Shown here: piece by piece, positions 7,680 through 15,872 of the stretch
Layout of the letters: the number at the start of each line of letters is the position of its first letter
How positions within the stretch are numbered: the stretch's first letter is position 1
Source: Palsa-465 sp963800475
Lineage (GTDB): Bacteria > Actinomycetota > Thermoleophilia > Solirubrobacterales > Solirubrobacteraceae
Reading direction: 5' to 3'
Assembly (NCBI GenBank): GCA_963800475.1
Contig: CAWDAZ010000001.1
Coordinates: 434,001 to 498,000, forward strand
Length of the DNA: 64,000 nucleotides
Program-made: the position numbers and the translations under genes
Notes under the pieces: model-generated
Databases searched by the model: none
The model's input: only the letters and a program-made list of their open reading frames with translations
What the model was told of the DNA's origin: nothing

Positions 7680-9445
7680 GCTCGGATCAAGCACGGCTGG
7701 TCGGCCCGCGGGTCGCGGTGATCGAGCGGCGCGGGAAGTTCCTGGTCGCGGAGCCGTTCTTCGACCGTGGGCCACGGCTCGCGGTCAGCCGCGACCGGCG
7801 GGCGGACGTGGGCGACCTGGTGCTCGTCAATCCCGGCGCGCGCCGCAACGGCCGCGCCGGCGGCCGGGCGACGATCGCCCGCCGGCTCGGCCGGCCGGAA
7901 GTCGCACGCGACGTGATCGAGGCGCTGATGGTGGACCGCGGGCTGCGCCGCTCGTTCGACCCCGCCGTCGACCGCGAGGCGCGTGAAGCCCGCGAGTCGG
8001 TCGAGGTTGGCGCGAGCGGGGGGCGCAAGGACCTTCGCTCGCTCGCGACGTTCACGATCGACCCCGCCGGCGCGCGTGACTTCGACGACGCGATCTCGGC
8101 GGCCCGCGAGGACGACGGGACCTATCGCGTGTGGGTGCACATCGCCGACGTGTCCGCGTACGTGCGCCCCGGCAGCCTCGTCGACCGGGAGGCCTACCGC
8201 CGCGGCACCAGCGTGTACGTCCCCGGCGCGGTCGAGCCGATGCTCCCCGAGGCGCTCTCCAACGACGCGTGCTCGCTCGTGCCGGGCGCCGACCGGCTGG
8301 CTGTGACGGTCGAGATCGTGTTCGAGGGCGACCGCGTCAGGAGCAGCGCGTTCTACCGATCGCTGATCCGGTCCGACGAGCGGCTCGACTACGACCGCGT
8401 CGACCGGATCTTCGGGGAGGAGGAAGCCGCGCGGGCGCCGTGGGAGGAGCCGCTCGCAGCGGCGCGGGAGGTCGCGGCGGCGCTCGCCGTGCGGCGCGCG
8501 AGCAGCTCGGCGCTGGCGCTCGAGTCGGTGGAGCCCGAGTTCGAGTTCGACTCGCGCGGCAACGTCGTCCGGGTGTCTGCGAGCGAGCAGACCGAGTCCC
8601 ACCGGCTGATCGAGCACCTGATGATCGCCGCGAACGAGCAGGTTGCCGGGTTGCTCGAGTCCCGCCGCGTGCCCGCGCTGTACCGCGTGCACGAGCCGCC
8701 CGACGGCGAGGCGGTGGAGCGGCTGCTCGAGCAGCTCGCGTCGCTGGGCGTCCCGACCCCGCCGGCGCCGGGTGGGGCGATCTCGCCGCAGCAGGCGGGC
8801 GAGCTGGTCGGCGAGATCTCGCAGCTGCTGGAGCGCTGGATCGTCCGGCGCGGCCATGGCCGGCGCGCGCTGACGAGCCTTGTGCTGCGCTCGCTCAAGC
8901 AGGCCCGCTACGACCACCGCAACCTCGGTCACGCCGGACTGCAGTCGCCTCGCTACTGCCACTTCACCTCGCCGATCCGGCGCTACCCGGATCTGATCTG
9001 TCACCGCGCGCTGCTGTCGGCGGTGGGCGGCGGGGAGCCCGCGCCCGAGGCCTCGTTCGTCGTCGCCGCCGGGCCGCTGTGCTCGGCGCGCGAGCGCGAG
9101 GCGATGGTGATCGAGCGCGACTGCGACGACGTCGCGATCTGCTTCCAGCTCGAGCGGGAGCTGTTCGAGTCGGGGTGGGCGGCCGAGTTCGACGGCGAGG
9201 TCGTGGGACTGATCGGGGCGGGCGCGTTCGTCGGGTTTGGCGCCGGCGCGCTGTTCGAGGGGATGCTCCCGGTGCGGCGGATGCGCGGCGACTGGTGGGA
9301 GCTGGGCGAGGAGGGGACGATGCTCGTCGGCGCTCGCACGGGCGACGTGCTCCGGCTCGGTGACCAGCTCCGCGTCCAGGTCGCGAGGGTCGACGCGCCG
9401 CGCGGCCGGGTCGATCTGATCCCGGCGGCGGCGGACGAGGGCTGA
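7676..9445 (+). CDS. rnr: RNase II/RNase R family 3'-5' exoribonuclease
   Basis: Processive hydrolytic RNA exonuclease. The RNB domain covers roughly residues 110-440 with the metal-binding aspartate cluster in FTIDPAGARDFDDAIS and downstream family blocks (VWVHIADVSAYV, ALYRVHEPP, YCHFTSPIRRYPDL). A C-terminal S1 domain (VVGLIGAGAFVGFG...LGDQLRVQVARVDAPRGRVDLI) is present. At 589 residues it is shorter than E. coli RNase R (about 810): the N-terminal helix-turn-helix and most of the cold-shock domains are missing. It starts with a GTG overlapping the preceding stop and its own stop overlaps the smpB start; RNase R acts with tmRNA-SmpB in degrading non-stop mRNA, which fits this coupling. Confidence 0.94.
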   Translation: MSSDQARLVGPRVAVIERRGKFLVAEPFFDRGPRLAVSRDRRADVGDLVLVNPGARRNGRAGGRATIARRLGRPEVARDVIEALMVDRGLRRSFDPAVDREAREARESVEVGASGGRKDLRSLATFTIDPAGARDFDDAISAAREDDGTYRVWVHIADVSAYVRPGSLVDREAYRRGTSVYVPGAVEPMLPEALSNDACSLVPGADRLAVTVEIVFEGDRVRSSAFYRSLIRSDERLDYDRVDRIFGEEEAARAPWEEPLAAAREVAAALAVRRASSSALALESVEPEFEFDSRGNVVRVSASEQTESHRLIEHLMIAANEQVAGLLESRRVPALYRVHEPPDGEAVERLLEQLASLGVPTPPAPGGAISPQQAGELVGEISQLLERWIVRRGHGRRALTSLVLRSLKQARYDHRNLGHAGLQSPRYCHFTSPIRRYPDLICHRALLSAVGGGEPAPEASFVVAAGPLCSAREREAMVIERDCDDVAICFQLERELFESGWAAEFDGEVVGLIGAGAFVGFGAGALFEGMLPVRRMRGDWWELGEEGTMLVGARTGDVLRLGDQLRVQVARVDAPRGRVDLIPAAADEG

Positions 9446-9930
9446 TGGCCAAGGGGCGCAAGCGCAAGGCGGCGCCGGGAGACGTGGCCACCAACCGGCA
9501 GGCGTCGTTTCGCTTCAACCTGCTCGACCGGTTCGAGGCCGGGATCGTGCTGACCGGGACCGAGGTCAAGTCGATGCGCGACGGCAACGTGCAGCTCAAG
9601 GATGCCTACGCCGTGGTTCGCGGCAATGAGGTTTGGCTGATCGGGATGTATGTGGCGCCGTACGGGCCCGCGTCGCGCGACAACCACGAACCCGAGCGCG
9701 AACGCAAGCTGCTGCTGCACCGGAGCGAAATCGATCGCCTGATCGGCGCGACCCGGGAGCGGGGCCTGACGCTGGTCCCCACGCGCGTGTACTTCTCGGA
9801 TCCGGGGTCGCGCGCGAAGATCGAGATCGCACTTGCGCGAGGCAAGGACATCCGTGACAAGCGCGAGACGATCCGCCGGCGTGAGAGCCAGCGTGAGATC
9901 GCTCGGGGCCTGCGCGAGGCTGAGCGGTAG
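9445..9930 (+). CDS. smpB: SsrA-binding protein SmpB
   Basis: Binds the tRNA-like domain of tmRNA and brings it to stalled ribosomes for trans-translation. The 161-residue sequence shows the family blocks ATNRQASFRFNLLDRFEAGIVLTGTEVKSMR at the N terminus, the KDAY and WLIGMYVAPY strands, and a basic C-terminal tail (GKDIRDKRETIRRRESQREIARGL) that enters the decoding centre. Its ATG shares a base with the upstream TGA (TGATG), so it is translationally coupled to the RNase R gene. The ssrA gene that it serves lies 2.9 kb downstream at 12793. Confidence 0.98.
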   Translation: MAKGRKRKAAPGDVATNRQASFRFNLLDRFEAGIVLTGTEVKSMRDGNVQLKDAYAVVRGNEVWLIGMYVAPYGPASRDNHEPERERKLLLHRSEIDRLIGATRERGLTLVPTRVYFSDPGSRAKIEIALARGKDIRDKRETIRRRESQREIARGLREAER

Positions 9931-9990
9931 CTGGGAAGCGCAGCGGTCGCACGACGTGTAGCGCGGCAATCGATCGGGTAGGCCATCCCT

Positions 9991-10227
9991 ATGACCATTG
10001 GGGCTGCAATCGTCCTGATCGCTGTTGGCGCCGTGATGAAGTGGGCCGTCACCGCCCACGTCAACGGATTCGACATCCAGACCGCCGGGATGGTCGTGTT
10101 CATCGTCGGCCTGGTCGGTCTGGGGCTGGCGATCCTGTACACGTTCATCTGGGCTCGCGACCGCTATGACGCCTACGACCAGGGGATCCGGCGCCCGCCG
10201 CCCGGGTCGCCGCCACCGGCTGTCTGA
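9991..10227 (+). CDS. Small membrane protein, DUF6458-like
   Basis: A 78-residue protein with two predicted transmembrane segments (res 3-18 and 33-55) and a Pro-rich cytoplasmic tail. The first segment begins MTIGAAIVLIAVGAVMKWAV, which resembles the actinobacterial DUF6458 family of two-helix membrane proteins. Function is unknown. It starts 60 bases after smpB and converges on the M50 protease gene, with only 7 bases between the two stops. Confidence 0.8.
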   Translation: MTIGAAIVLIAVGAVMKWAVTAHVNGFDIQTAGMVVFIVGLVGLGLAILYTFIWARDRYDAYDQGIRRPPPGSPPPAV

Positions 10228-10234
10228 GAACCGC

Positions 10235-11140
10235 CTAGCTGAACGTTCGCGCGAGGTTGGTGGCGTCCATGCCGACCACCAGCAGTGCGATCAGGCCGAG
10301 GTACACCGCGGCGATCAGCGCTCGATCCCGGGGCTTGACGCGGTAGTAAGCCTCCTGCTCAGGGCTGCGCGTCTTGCGTAGCTTCCAGCGCTTGTACGTC
10401 TCGTAGCCCGCCACCAGCAGGATCAGCAGGATCACCGGGTTGGGGAACAGGATCGTGAGCGGGATCATCGCGGCGAACCCGAGGAACCACATCCATGGGG
10501 CCATCGCGGCCATCGCGCGCCCGCCGTCGAGCGGCACCACCGGAAGCAGGTTGAAGAGGTTGAGGAACAGGCCGGTGAAGGCCAAGGCGCGGTACAGCTC
10601 GTCGCCGGTGACCTGCCAGATCACGATGCACGCGGCGGCGCCGATGCTGCCGAGGATCGGCCCGGCCAGGCCGACGCGAGCCTCCGCGGTTGCGTTGCGG
10701 CCAAGCGACTTGGCGCTGATCACGGCGCCGAGGAACGGGATGAACATCGGTGCGCTCGCCCGGATCCCCTCGCGGCGCAGCGCGATCACATGTCCCATCT
10801 CGTGGATGAGGATCAGCACGACGAAGCCGACCGCGAACGACCACCCGAACACGAAGCTGTAGGCGGCGACCGATACGAGCATCGTCCCGACCGTCGTCAG
10901 CAGCTTGGCCTTCGGGAGCAGCAGCAGGATCGCCTTGAACTTGGCGAGCAGCGCGACCAGCGCGGCGAGCGCCGAGCCCAGCCTGCCCTTGAGCTTCGGG
11001 TTGCGGTGGCGGGTCCGCGGCTGCTCGGGCTCGGGCCCGTCAGGCGGCAAGGCCGGCGGTGCGGCCGGCGGGTCCGCCTGCCGGTCTCCGGGCGCCTGGA
11101 TCGGCGCCGGCCACCATGCGCCACTCGATTCCATGTACAT
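10235..11140 (-). CDS. Site-2 protease family (M50) zinc metalloprotease
   Basis: Intramembrane metalloprotease-like protein of 301 residues. The zinc motif HEMGH is at residues 113-117 inside a hydrophobic segment, and the third ligand Asp205 lies in the family motif NLLPVVPLDGGRA. About six membrane segments are seen, preceded by a 50-residue Pro-rich cytoplasmic N terminus. No PDZ domain is present, so it belongs to the short site-2 protease group often fused or linked to regulated proteolysis of membrane proteins. Start is ATG 11140 or ATG 11134. The substrate is unknown; it is transcribed alone and away from ssrA. Confidence 0.9.
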   Translation of the reverse strand: MYMESSGAWWPAPIQAPGDRQADPPAAPPALPPDGPEPEQPRTRHRNPKLKGRLGSALAALVALLAKFKAILLLLPKAKLLTTVGTMLVSVAAYSFVFGWSFAVGFVVLILIHEMGHVIALRREGIRASAPMFIPFLGAVISAKSLGRNATAEARVGLAGPILGSIGAAACIVIWQVTGDELYRALAFTGLFLNLFNLLPVVPLDGGRAMAAMAPWMWFLGFAAMIPLTILFPNPVILLILLVAGYETYKRWKLRKTRSPEQEAYYRVKPRDRALIAAVYLGLIALLVVGMDATNLARTFS

Positions 11141-11188
11141 GAATTGTGGCAGGGGGAGCTTCGGTTTCCCCGCCTCTTAGGACGTTCT

Positions 11189-12646
11189 TCAGGTGCCCGC
11201 CGGGCTCACCGTGACCGTCACCGAGCGCGCCCCGCGCTTGTTGCGGAGCGTGAGCACCGTCGCGCCCGCCGATCTGATCGCCGCCCCGCTCACCGACACC
11301 CTGTAGCCGTGGGGGTAGTGGAGCTGCGGTAGGTAGATCTCGCTGTCGAGCCCAGCGCCCCGGCGGCCGTCGGGCAGGGTGGTCGAGTAGCTGAGCGTGA
11401 ACGCGACGGTGCCGCTGTCCCAGCTCCAGCCCGACGGCGTGCCGGCGATCACCGGCGGGAACGGGCGGTCGAGGGCGGCGAGCAACGGCGCGTTCTCGTT
11501 GCTTCCGCCCGGCTGGCCGGTGACGTTGGGGACGAACTCGCGGTAGTCCCAGAACACGTCGCCGAGCGTGTCGCTGTCGAATTCGGCGGTCTGGCGCTCG
11601 ACCACCGTCGGGTCGTTGGTCGCGCCCCACTCGCTGTTGATCAGCGCCGCGCCGGTGCGGCGCTGGTAGGCGATCGCGTTGTTGAGGTTCAGCTGCTCCT
11701 CGATCGCGCAGCCCGACCCGTTGTCCGGAATCGGCGGCGCGGCGCCGGCCGCTCCGTCGCCCAGGCAGTAGGTGTGGAAGTCAAAGCCGGTGTTGCGGTC
11801 GCCGCCGTTCGGGTCCTGCAGGTTCGTGTTGGCGGCGAAGTCGAAGAACACGTTCGGCTCGATCCAGATCATGTGGGCGCGATCGGCGGCGCGGAGCACC
11901 GGGAGGAGGCGCATGAACCAGGCGCTCAGCTGCGCGTCGAAGGCGGCGCAGCCGGCCGGGTTGGCGCACGTTGGCCATTGGGTCCCGGCGTTGGGCTCGT
12001 TGAAGGTGTCGTACCCGAGCAGGTAGGGCTCGCGACGGAACGTGCCGGCATAGTCCGCGAGCATCGTCGCGAACCGATCGGCGATCCCCACGCCGCCGGG
12101 GCCCGGCTTGTTGGCCCAGAAGTTGTCGAACGCGCGCTGCTGGGCGGGGTCTCCGAACATCCCGACCCCATAGCCGAGCGCCGGGTTGGGCAGGCCGTCG
12201 GTGAGCGTTGCCCACGCCGGGGCACCGTCGATCCCGGCTGCCGCGAGCCCCCAGTCGTCCTGGTGCCAGTCCAGCAGCGTGTAGATGTGATGCGCCTCGA
12301 GCGTGCGCATCGTGCCGAGGATCGAGGCGAGGTAGCCGGGGTCGAACACGCCGGGCTGCGGCTCGATCCCCGACCAGTTCATCCCGAGCCGGACGAGGTT
12401 GAACCCGTGCGCCGCCAGGAACGCCGCGTCCTTGTCGCCGAACCCCATCGCGGCGGGCAGATTCGGCGGCGAGTAGTTCATCACGCCGACGCCGTGCAGG
12501 ATCCGCACCCGGCCCTCACCGTCGACCAGCCACCGTCCGTGATGACCGAGCAGCGTCGAGTCGGCGACGGCCGCGGGCGCGCATGCTGCGACCAGCGTTG
12601 CCACGCACGCGACAAGACCTCCCCGGCACAGACCTCTCCGGCGCAT
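11189..12646 (-). CDS. Secreted glycoside hydrolase family 5 (endoglycoceramidase-like)
   Basis: A 485-residue exported glycosidase. The N terminus is a signal sequence with a possible lipobox LVAAC (Cys21). The GH5 barrel shows the acid/base Glu217 in YDTFNEPNAG and the nucleophile Glu339 in LINSEWGATND, plus LVRLGMNWSGIEPQPG and LLDWHQDDW typical of the endoglycoceramidase-like subgroup. A C-terminal beta domain (about 400-485) follows. A longer open frame reaches 12907 but would run into the tmRNA gene, so the ATG at 12646 just before the signal peptide is used. The substrate, a glycolipid or oligosaccharide, cannot be decided from sequence. Confidence 0.9.
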   Translation of the reverse strand: MRRRGLCRGGLVACVATLVAACAPAAVADSTLLGHHGRWLVDGEGRVRILHGVGVMNYSPPNLPAAMGFGDKDAAFLAAHGFNLVRLGMNWSGIEPQPGVFDPGYLASILGTMRTLEAHHIYTLLDWHQDDWGLAAAGIDGAPAWATLTDGLPNPALGYGVGMFGDPAQQRAFDNFWANKPGPGGVGIADRFATMLADYAGTFRREPYLLGYDTFNEPNAGTQWPTCANPAGCAAFDAQLSAWFMRLLPVLRAADRAHMIWIEPNVFFDFAANTNLQDPNGGDRNTGFDFHTYCLGDGAAGAAPPIPDNGSGCAIEEQLNLNNAIAYQRRTGAALINSEWGATNDPTVVERQTAEFDSDTLGDVFWDYREFVPNVTGQPGGSNENAPLLAALDRPFPPVIAGTPSGWSWDSGTVAFTLSYSTTLPDGRRGAGLDSEIYLPQLHYPHGYRVSVSGAAIRSAGATVLTLRNKRGARSVTVTVSPAGT

Positions 12647-12766
12647 CCCGGCGGCGAGGATAACCGGCCGGGTGCGAGGGTTCCAGCGGGAACCGTCGGC
12701 CGCTCGAGCGCCGCGACCCGTGCCCTCGACCGGCCTGCTTGTGGCAGATGCCACGTGATTCGCGGG

Positions 12767-12772
12767 TATACT
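12767..12772 (+). promoter_or_regulatory. Candidate -10 box for ssrA
   Basis: TATACT lies 20 bases upstream of the mature tmRNA 5' end, suitable for a precursor trimmed by RNase P. No good -35 at 16-18 bases is seen; a TTGTGG at 12739 is too far, and a 6-bp inverted repeat (GTGGCA/TGCCAC, 12741-12754) sits between. The call rests mainly on the -10 and position. Confidence 0.45.
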
Positions 12773-12792
12773 CGAATCACAGACACATCCCC

Positions 12793-13162
12793 GGGGACGA
12801 CTGGCTTCGACGTGGTCGGTTCGTGGGGATGGTTGCGAGTCGAGGTCCCGGGCGGCCTCGTAAAACACCCGGGAACCAATAAGTGCGGACACGCACAACT
12901 TCGACATCGGCTCACTGGCTACGGCCTAGTTAGCTGACCGTCGTCTCGGCCGTCGCTTGCCTGCAGCGGCGGATCCGGGATCAATCAGCAGGCTCACTCG
13001 GTGAGGACCGCTCCGGCCGATCCGAGGACATTCTTCTCGGAGCTGGCTCTCCACAACCCCGCCGGCGAGGCGAGTGGAGGGCGAGATTCAGAGCGCCGGA
13101 CACACTCGTAGACGCCATCCCTTACGCGACCGCGGACGCGGGTTCAATTCCCGCCGTCTCCA
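12793..13162 (+). ncRNA. ssrA: Transfer-messenger RNA (tmRNA)
   Basis: Rescues stalled ribosomes with SmpB. The 5' end GGGGACG (12793-12799) pairs with CGTCTCC (13155-13161) to form the acceptor stem, and the tRNA-like T arm GCGGGTTCAATTCCCGC is intact just before it. The 5' block GGGGACGACTGGCTTCGACG is the signature of bacterial tmRNA. Length is about 370 nt. The bases after the discriminator A are CTA, so CCA is not encoded and must be added. The resume region and tag frame lie near 12885-12929. The last 16 bases around the 3' end are repeated at 32747, suggesting an island inserted here. Confidence 0.96.
12885..12929 (+). other. tmRNA tag-peptide reading frame
   Basis: Starting at a GCG resume codon after AATAAGT, the frame reads ADTHNFDIGSLATA and stops at TAG (12927-12929). 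This phase starts with Ala-Asp as do many actinobacterial tags and is the only short hydrophobic-ended frame. Its end is LATA rather than the usual LAA. The resume codon is inferred by position, not proven. Confidence 0.7.
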
Positions 13163-13163
13163 C
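13148..13163 (+). repeat. Putative attL: 3' end of ssrA
   Basis: TTCCCGCCGTCTCCAC, the end of the T arm plus acceptor stem of tmRNA, is identical to 32747-32762 in the same orientation. The 3' ends of ssrA genes are well known integration sites for tyrosine-recombinase elements. It marks the probable left end of the 19.6-kb island. Confidence 0.6.
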
Positions 13164-13170
13164 TAGAACG

Positions 13171-13217
13171 AATCGCCCTGCAGCGCTGCGAAAAGCAGCG
13201 AAATGCAGGGCGATTTT
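13171..13217 (+). terminator. Two-tier hairpin terminator after ssrA
   Basis: AATCGCCCTGCA (13171-13182) pairs perfectly with 13204-13215, and a nested stem CGCTGC/GCAGCG (13184-13189, 13195-13200) sits inside, followed by TTTT (13214-13217). It is placed to end ssrA transcription in the present arrangement. Confidence 0.8.
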
Positions 13218-13722
13218 CGTCGCAGAGGTGCGAAGGGCTGCGAAAGGAAGACCGCGGATTTGCGGGGCGGTCGCCGCGGCGAGGTCGCAACTGGGTAGCA
13301 AGCTGCGACCGTTTGGGTAGCAGCGAGGGGGCCGTGGGTGCCGCTGCGTGCAGGCCGATCGACCCCGCCGTGCAGCACCGTAACTGCCGAGCTGCGGGCG
13401 TCGTTCGTTCGGTGCTAGCGACGTCTGCGAGCCGCCGACCCAGATCGCGGACAGCCTCGACCAAGACCAGCCCGAGCCGGACGAGAACACCGATGCCGTG
13501 TCCGGCGAGGCTCACACGGTGTGGTGTGAAGTGTTTCGTGAGCTGTGTTTCTCGCGGGCTCGCCTCCGCCCCCGCCGCTATTGGGGATTGGTCACCTGGC
13601 GAGCGGCGGCGTTGGCTAGCGGTCGCACAGGCAAAGCAGCGACCCTGTTTCTGGTGAGAGGCGGCTTGGGGGTGCACGAAGCCGGTGGGGCCAGCCCTCT
13701 CGTCCGGGCGCGCATCGGTGCA
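13218..13722. other. Gene-free stretch at left end of island
   Basis: About 500 bases between the ssrA terminator and the tetR promoter. Open frames here lack RBS, recognisable domains and coding-like composition. No integrase remnant could be recognised. Confidence 0.6.
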
Positions 13723-13757
13723 TTGACAAACCAACCGGTCGGTTTTATTCTCCTCAG
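13723..13757 (+). promoter_or_regulatory. Promoter and operator of the tetR-cupin-nitroreductase operon
   Basis: TTGACA (13723-13728), a 17-base spacer and TATTCT (13746-13751) form a good housekeeping-type promoter. The spacer is almost fully an inverted repeat, AAACCAACC/GGTCGGTTT (13728-13745, one mismatch in 9), a typical TetR operator. The start codon at 13758 is 6 bases after the -10, so the transcript is probably leaderless. Confidence 0.8.
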
Positions 13758-14420
13758 ATGTCCTCCGGCGTCGCAGCCCCCACCCGTGCGAGGCAACAGC
13801 GGGCGGTTCAGACGCGGCGGCAGATTCTGGAGACCGCGGCGACGGCGTTCGCGAGGCACGGGCCCGACGGCATATCGCTCAACCAGGTGATCCGCGAGAG
13901 CGGCCTGACGAAGGGCGCGGTCTATTTTCACTTTGCCTCGCGCGAGGAGCTGGCGCTCGCGACCTTCAGGTACAAGCAGGAGCAGCTCGTCGAGCTGCTC
14001 GTGGCACGAGTCGACGATGGCCTACCGGCGCTCGAGCGGTTGGCGGCGCTGCTGCGCGAGCGGGCGCGTCTACTCGAGGAGGATCAGAGCCTGCTCGTGG
14101 TTGTCCGCCTAGGAATCGAGTTGACGCTTCGCTACGGGCCGGACTCCGAGTACGGCGCGTTCTCGGAGCTGCCTCTGGCAGCGCTTGACGCGATCGTCCG
14201 CGAGGGGCAAGCGGCCGGTGAGGTGCGCCCGGAGCTCGACCCGCGCGCGACCGCGGAGACGATCTTCGCGGCCATCCTGGGGATCGACCAGGCGGCACTG
14301 TGGCTTTCGCGCGGCTTCGACATCCGCGCACAGACCGAACGACTGCTCGAGGTCCTCATCCCAGGCCTCCGACAGGAGCGCCGACGAACACCAGAGAAGG
14401 AGCGAAAGGAGATCGCGTGA
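13758..14420 (+). CDS. TetR family transcriptional regulator
   Basis: A 220-residue repressor. The N-terminal helix-turn-helix (res 21-67: QTRRQILETAATAFARHGPDGISLNQVIRESGLTKGAVYFHFASREELA) is textbook TetR, of the type seen in gamma-butyrolactone-receptor-like regulators. The C-terminal ligand domain is all helical with no assignable ligand. An 18-base near-palindrome lies between the -35 and -10 of its own promoter, so autorepression is expected. The ATG coincides with the predicted transcription start. The next gene starts with a GTG overlapping its stop (GTGA), so repressor, cupin and nitroreductase form one operon. Confidence 0.93.
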   Translation: MSSGVAAPTRARQQRAVQTRRQILETAATAFARHGPDGISLNQVIRESGLTKGAVYFHFASREELALATFRYKQEQLVELLVARVDDGLPALERLAALLRERARLLEEDQSLLVVVRLGIELTLRYGPDSEYGAFSELPLAALDAIVREGQAAGEVRPELDPRATAETIFAAILGIDQAALWLSRGFDIRAQTERLLEVLIPGLRQERRRTPEKERKEIA

Positions 14421-14854
14421 CTACCACGATGACCGCTGCCAGGACGTTGCTTGAAATCGGAGGCTCGAGAGTGATCGAACACGTCGGGGGCGCCGAGACG
14501 AACGGTGCTGTGGCGTTGCTCGAGTTCGTCGCCGCACCCGGGTACCCGGTACCGCCGCTGCATGTGCACGAGCGCGAGGACGAGCTGACCTACGTGGTCG
14601 AGGGGACGCTGGAGGTGCAGTTCGGAGACGAGACGCTGGTGCTGGGCGTCGGAGAGTCGGTCCTGAAACCGCGCGGCATACCGCACACGTTCCGCGTACG
14701 CGGGCAAAGCGGCGCGCGCTTCCTGGAGCTGCTTACACCGGCCGGCTTCGAGGGCTACTTCCGAGCCGCTGCGGCCGCGCTGCACCGCGGCGCCGCACCG
14801 ACTCCGGAGCTGGCAACGTCGCTGATGGCCTCCTACGGAGTGACACCCGCATGA
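14417..14854 (+). CDS. Cupin-domain protein
   Basis: A 145-residue single-domain cupin. Motif 1 is PLHVHEREDELTYVVEGTLEV (His, His, Glu and a later Glu as possible metal ligands) and motif 2 is PRGIPHTFRVRG with the last His. Such small cupins bind a metal and act as dioxygenases, isomerases or binding proteins; the reaction here is unknown. The GTG at 14417 is preceded by GAAAGGAG and overlaps the tetR stop; the next gene begins at an ATGA overlap. Control by the TetR protein is inferred from the operon structure. Confidence 0.88.
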   Translation: MTTTMTAARTLLEIGGSRVIEHVGGAETNGAVALLEFVAAPGYPVPPLHVHEREDELTYVVEGTLEVQFGDETLVLGVGESVLKPRGIPHTFRVRGQSGARFLELLTPAGFEGYFRAAAAALHRGAAPTPELATSLMASYGVTPA

Positions 14855-15372
14855 GCAGCTCGCTGACCGTCCCGGCCGCCACGGTGCACGACCCGCCGCC
14901 GATCAACCGCCTGGCGCGGGCCCTCAACCGCATCACCTCGCCCGGCAGCGCGCCACGGCCGATACTCAACACTCACCGCTGGCTCTACGAGCGCAGCGAC
15001 GGCCGTATCGGACACGGCATGATCGGGGCGCCGACGCTCCTGCTCAAGACAACCGGCCGCCGGTCAGGCAAGCCACGAACCAGCGCCCTTGTATACGCAC
15101 GAGACGGCAACAACCTCGTCCTGGCAGCATCCAACGAGGGCAGCGACCGACACCCAGCCTGGCTGCACAACGTCCGCGCCCACCCAGACGTCGAGGTCCA
15201 GATCAGTCGGCGACGACTCCACGGCCACACCGCCGTCATCGACGCCGCGGACCCCGACTACCCACGGCTCTGGACCCTCATGAACAGCACCAACCACGCC
15301 CGCTACGACCAATACCAATCACAGACCAGCCGGCCAATCCCGCTCGTCATGATCACGCCCGATCACAACTGA
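14851..15372 (+). CDS. F420-dependent nitroreductase/oxidoreductase, Ddn family
   Basis: A 173-residue split-barrel protein. The family block IGAPTLLLKTTGRRSGKPRTSALVYARDGNNLVLAASNEGSDRHPAWLHNVRAHPDVEVQI is clear and corresponds to the deazaflavin (F420)-binding fold of Ddn-like proteins. Use of F420 is known for the family and fits an actinobacterial host, but this protein's substrate is not known. It is the third gene of the TetR-controlled operon (ATGA overlap with the cupin), an arrangement consistent with detoxification or modification of a small molecule sensed by the repressor. Confidence 0.9.
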   Translation: MSSSLTVPAATVHDPPPINRLARALNRITSPGSAPRPILNTHRWLYERSDGRIGHGMIGAPTLLLKTTGRRSGKPRTSALVYARDGNNLVLAASNEGSDRHPAWLHNVRAHPDVEVQISRRRLHGHTAVIDAADPDYPRLWTLMNSTNHARYDQYQSQTSRPIPLVMITPDHN

Positions 15373-15701
15373 CGCACCAGGCCGGTCCCGCATCATCCGA
15401 GGCAGGCGCATCTCGGCGGGAATCGTGCGGGCCCCTGCTCAGCGCGAGTAGCAGGATGCCTGCTTCGCCTGTGCGAGCGCTAGCCAGCGGCGTGTCCGAA
15501 CGCGTGCCCGCTTCGCACGAGACGGAGGAGCACGGCCACCGGCCGGCCGGCGAGACCGCTGGACTCTCCGAAAGCAGAAGCCTCGTCAACGCGAGCGTGA
15601 GTGCTGGGTTGATCGAGACTCAACACTCTCCCAGCATCGCGGTCAGAGTGGTGCAACGCGAAGAACTCGCAAGCGAGTCGGCCCGGTGAGCGGGCGTGAT
15701 C

Positions 15702-15727
15702 CATCGGCGATCGGACGATCGCCGATG
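15702..15727. repeat. Perfect inverted repeat, 12-bp arms, 2-base loop
   Basis: CATCGGCGATCG is followed by GA and its exact reverse complement. No T tract follows, so it is more likely a protein-binding site or structural element than an intrinsic terminator. Confidence 0.6.
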
Positions 15728-15849
15728 CGGCCGCGCGATGTAAAGCGGAGCACGATGAAAGCGGCCGCGCGGCCGCCGCAGTCGGAACGGGACCGCGACC
15801 ATGCCTTTCGTGCAGGTGGTGCTCGTAAAGCCAGCGAAACCACCGACGT

Positions 15850-15872
15850 GAATCAGTAGGAGCTACTGATTC
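15850..15872. repeat. Perfect inverted repeat, 10-bp arms, 3-base loop
   Basis: GAATCAGTAG and CTACTGATTC flank GAG. It lies about 30 bases before the amine oxidase reading frame opens, flanked by ACCGACGT and ACCGAAGT. A regulatory role for the amine oxidase gene is possible. Confidence 0.6.

Noticed and set aside
11774..12937. 387-residue plus-strand frame overlapping GH5 and tmRNA
   Set aside because: Antisense to a well-supported GH5 gene and continuing into the structured ssrA RNA; no recognisable domain.
13122..13490. Minus-strand frame ending LVETAGIEPASAVA
   Set aside because: This ending is the reverse-strand translation of the tmRNA T arm and acceptor stem, a frequent false protein at tRNA/tmRNA ends. 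It also runs through the terminator.
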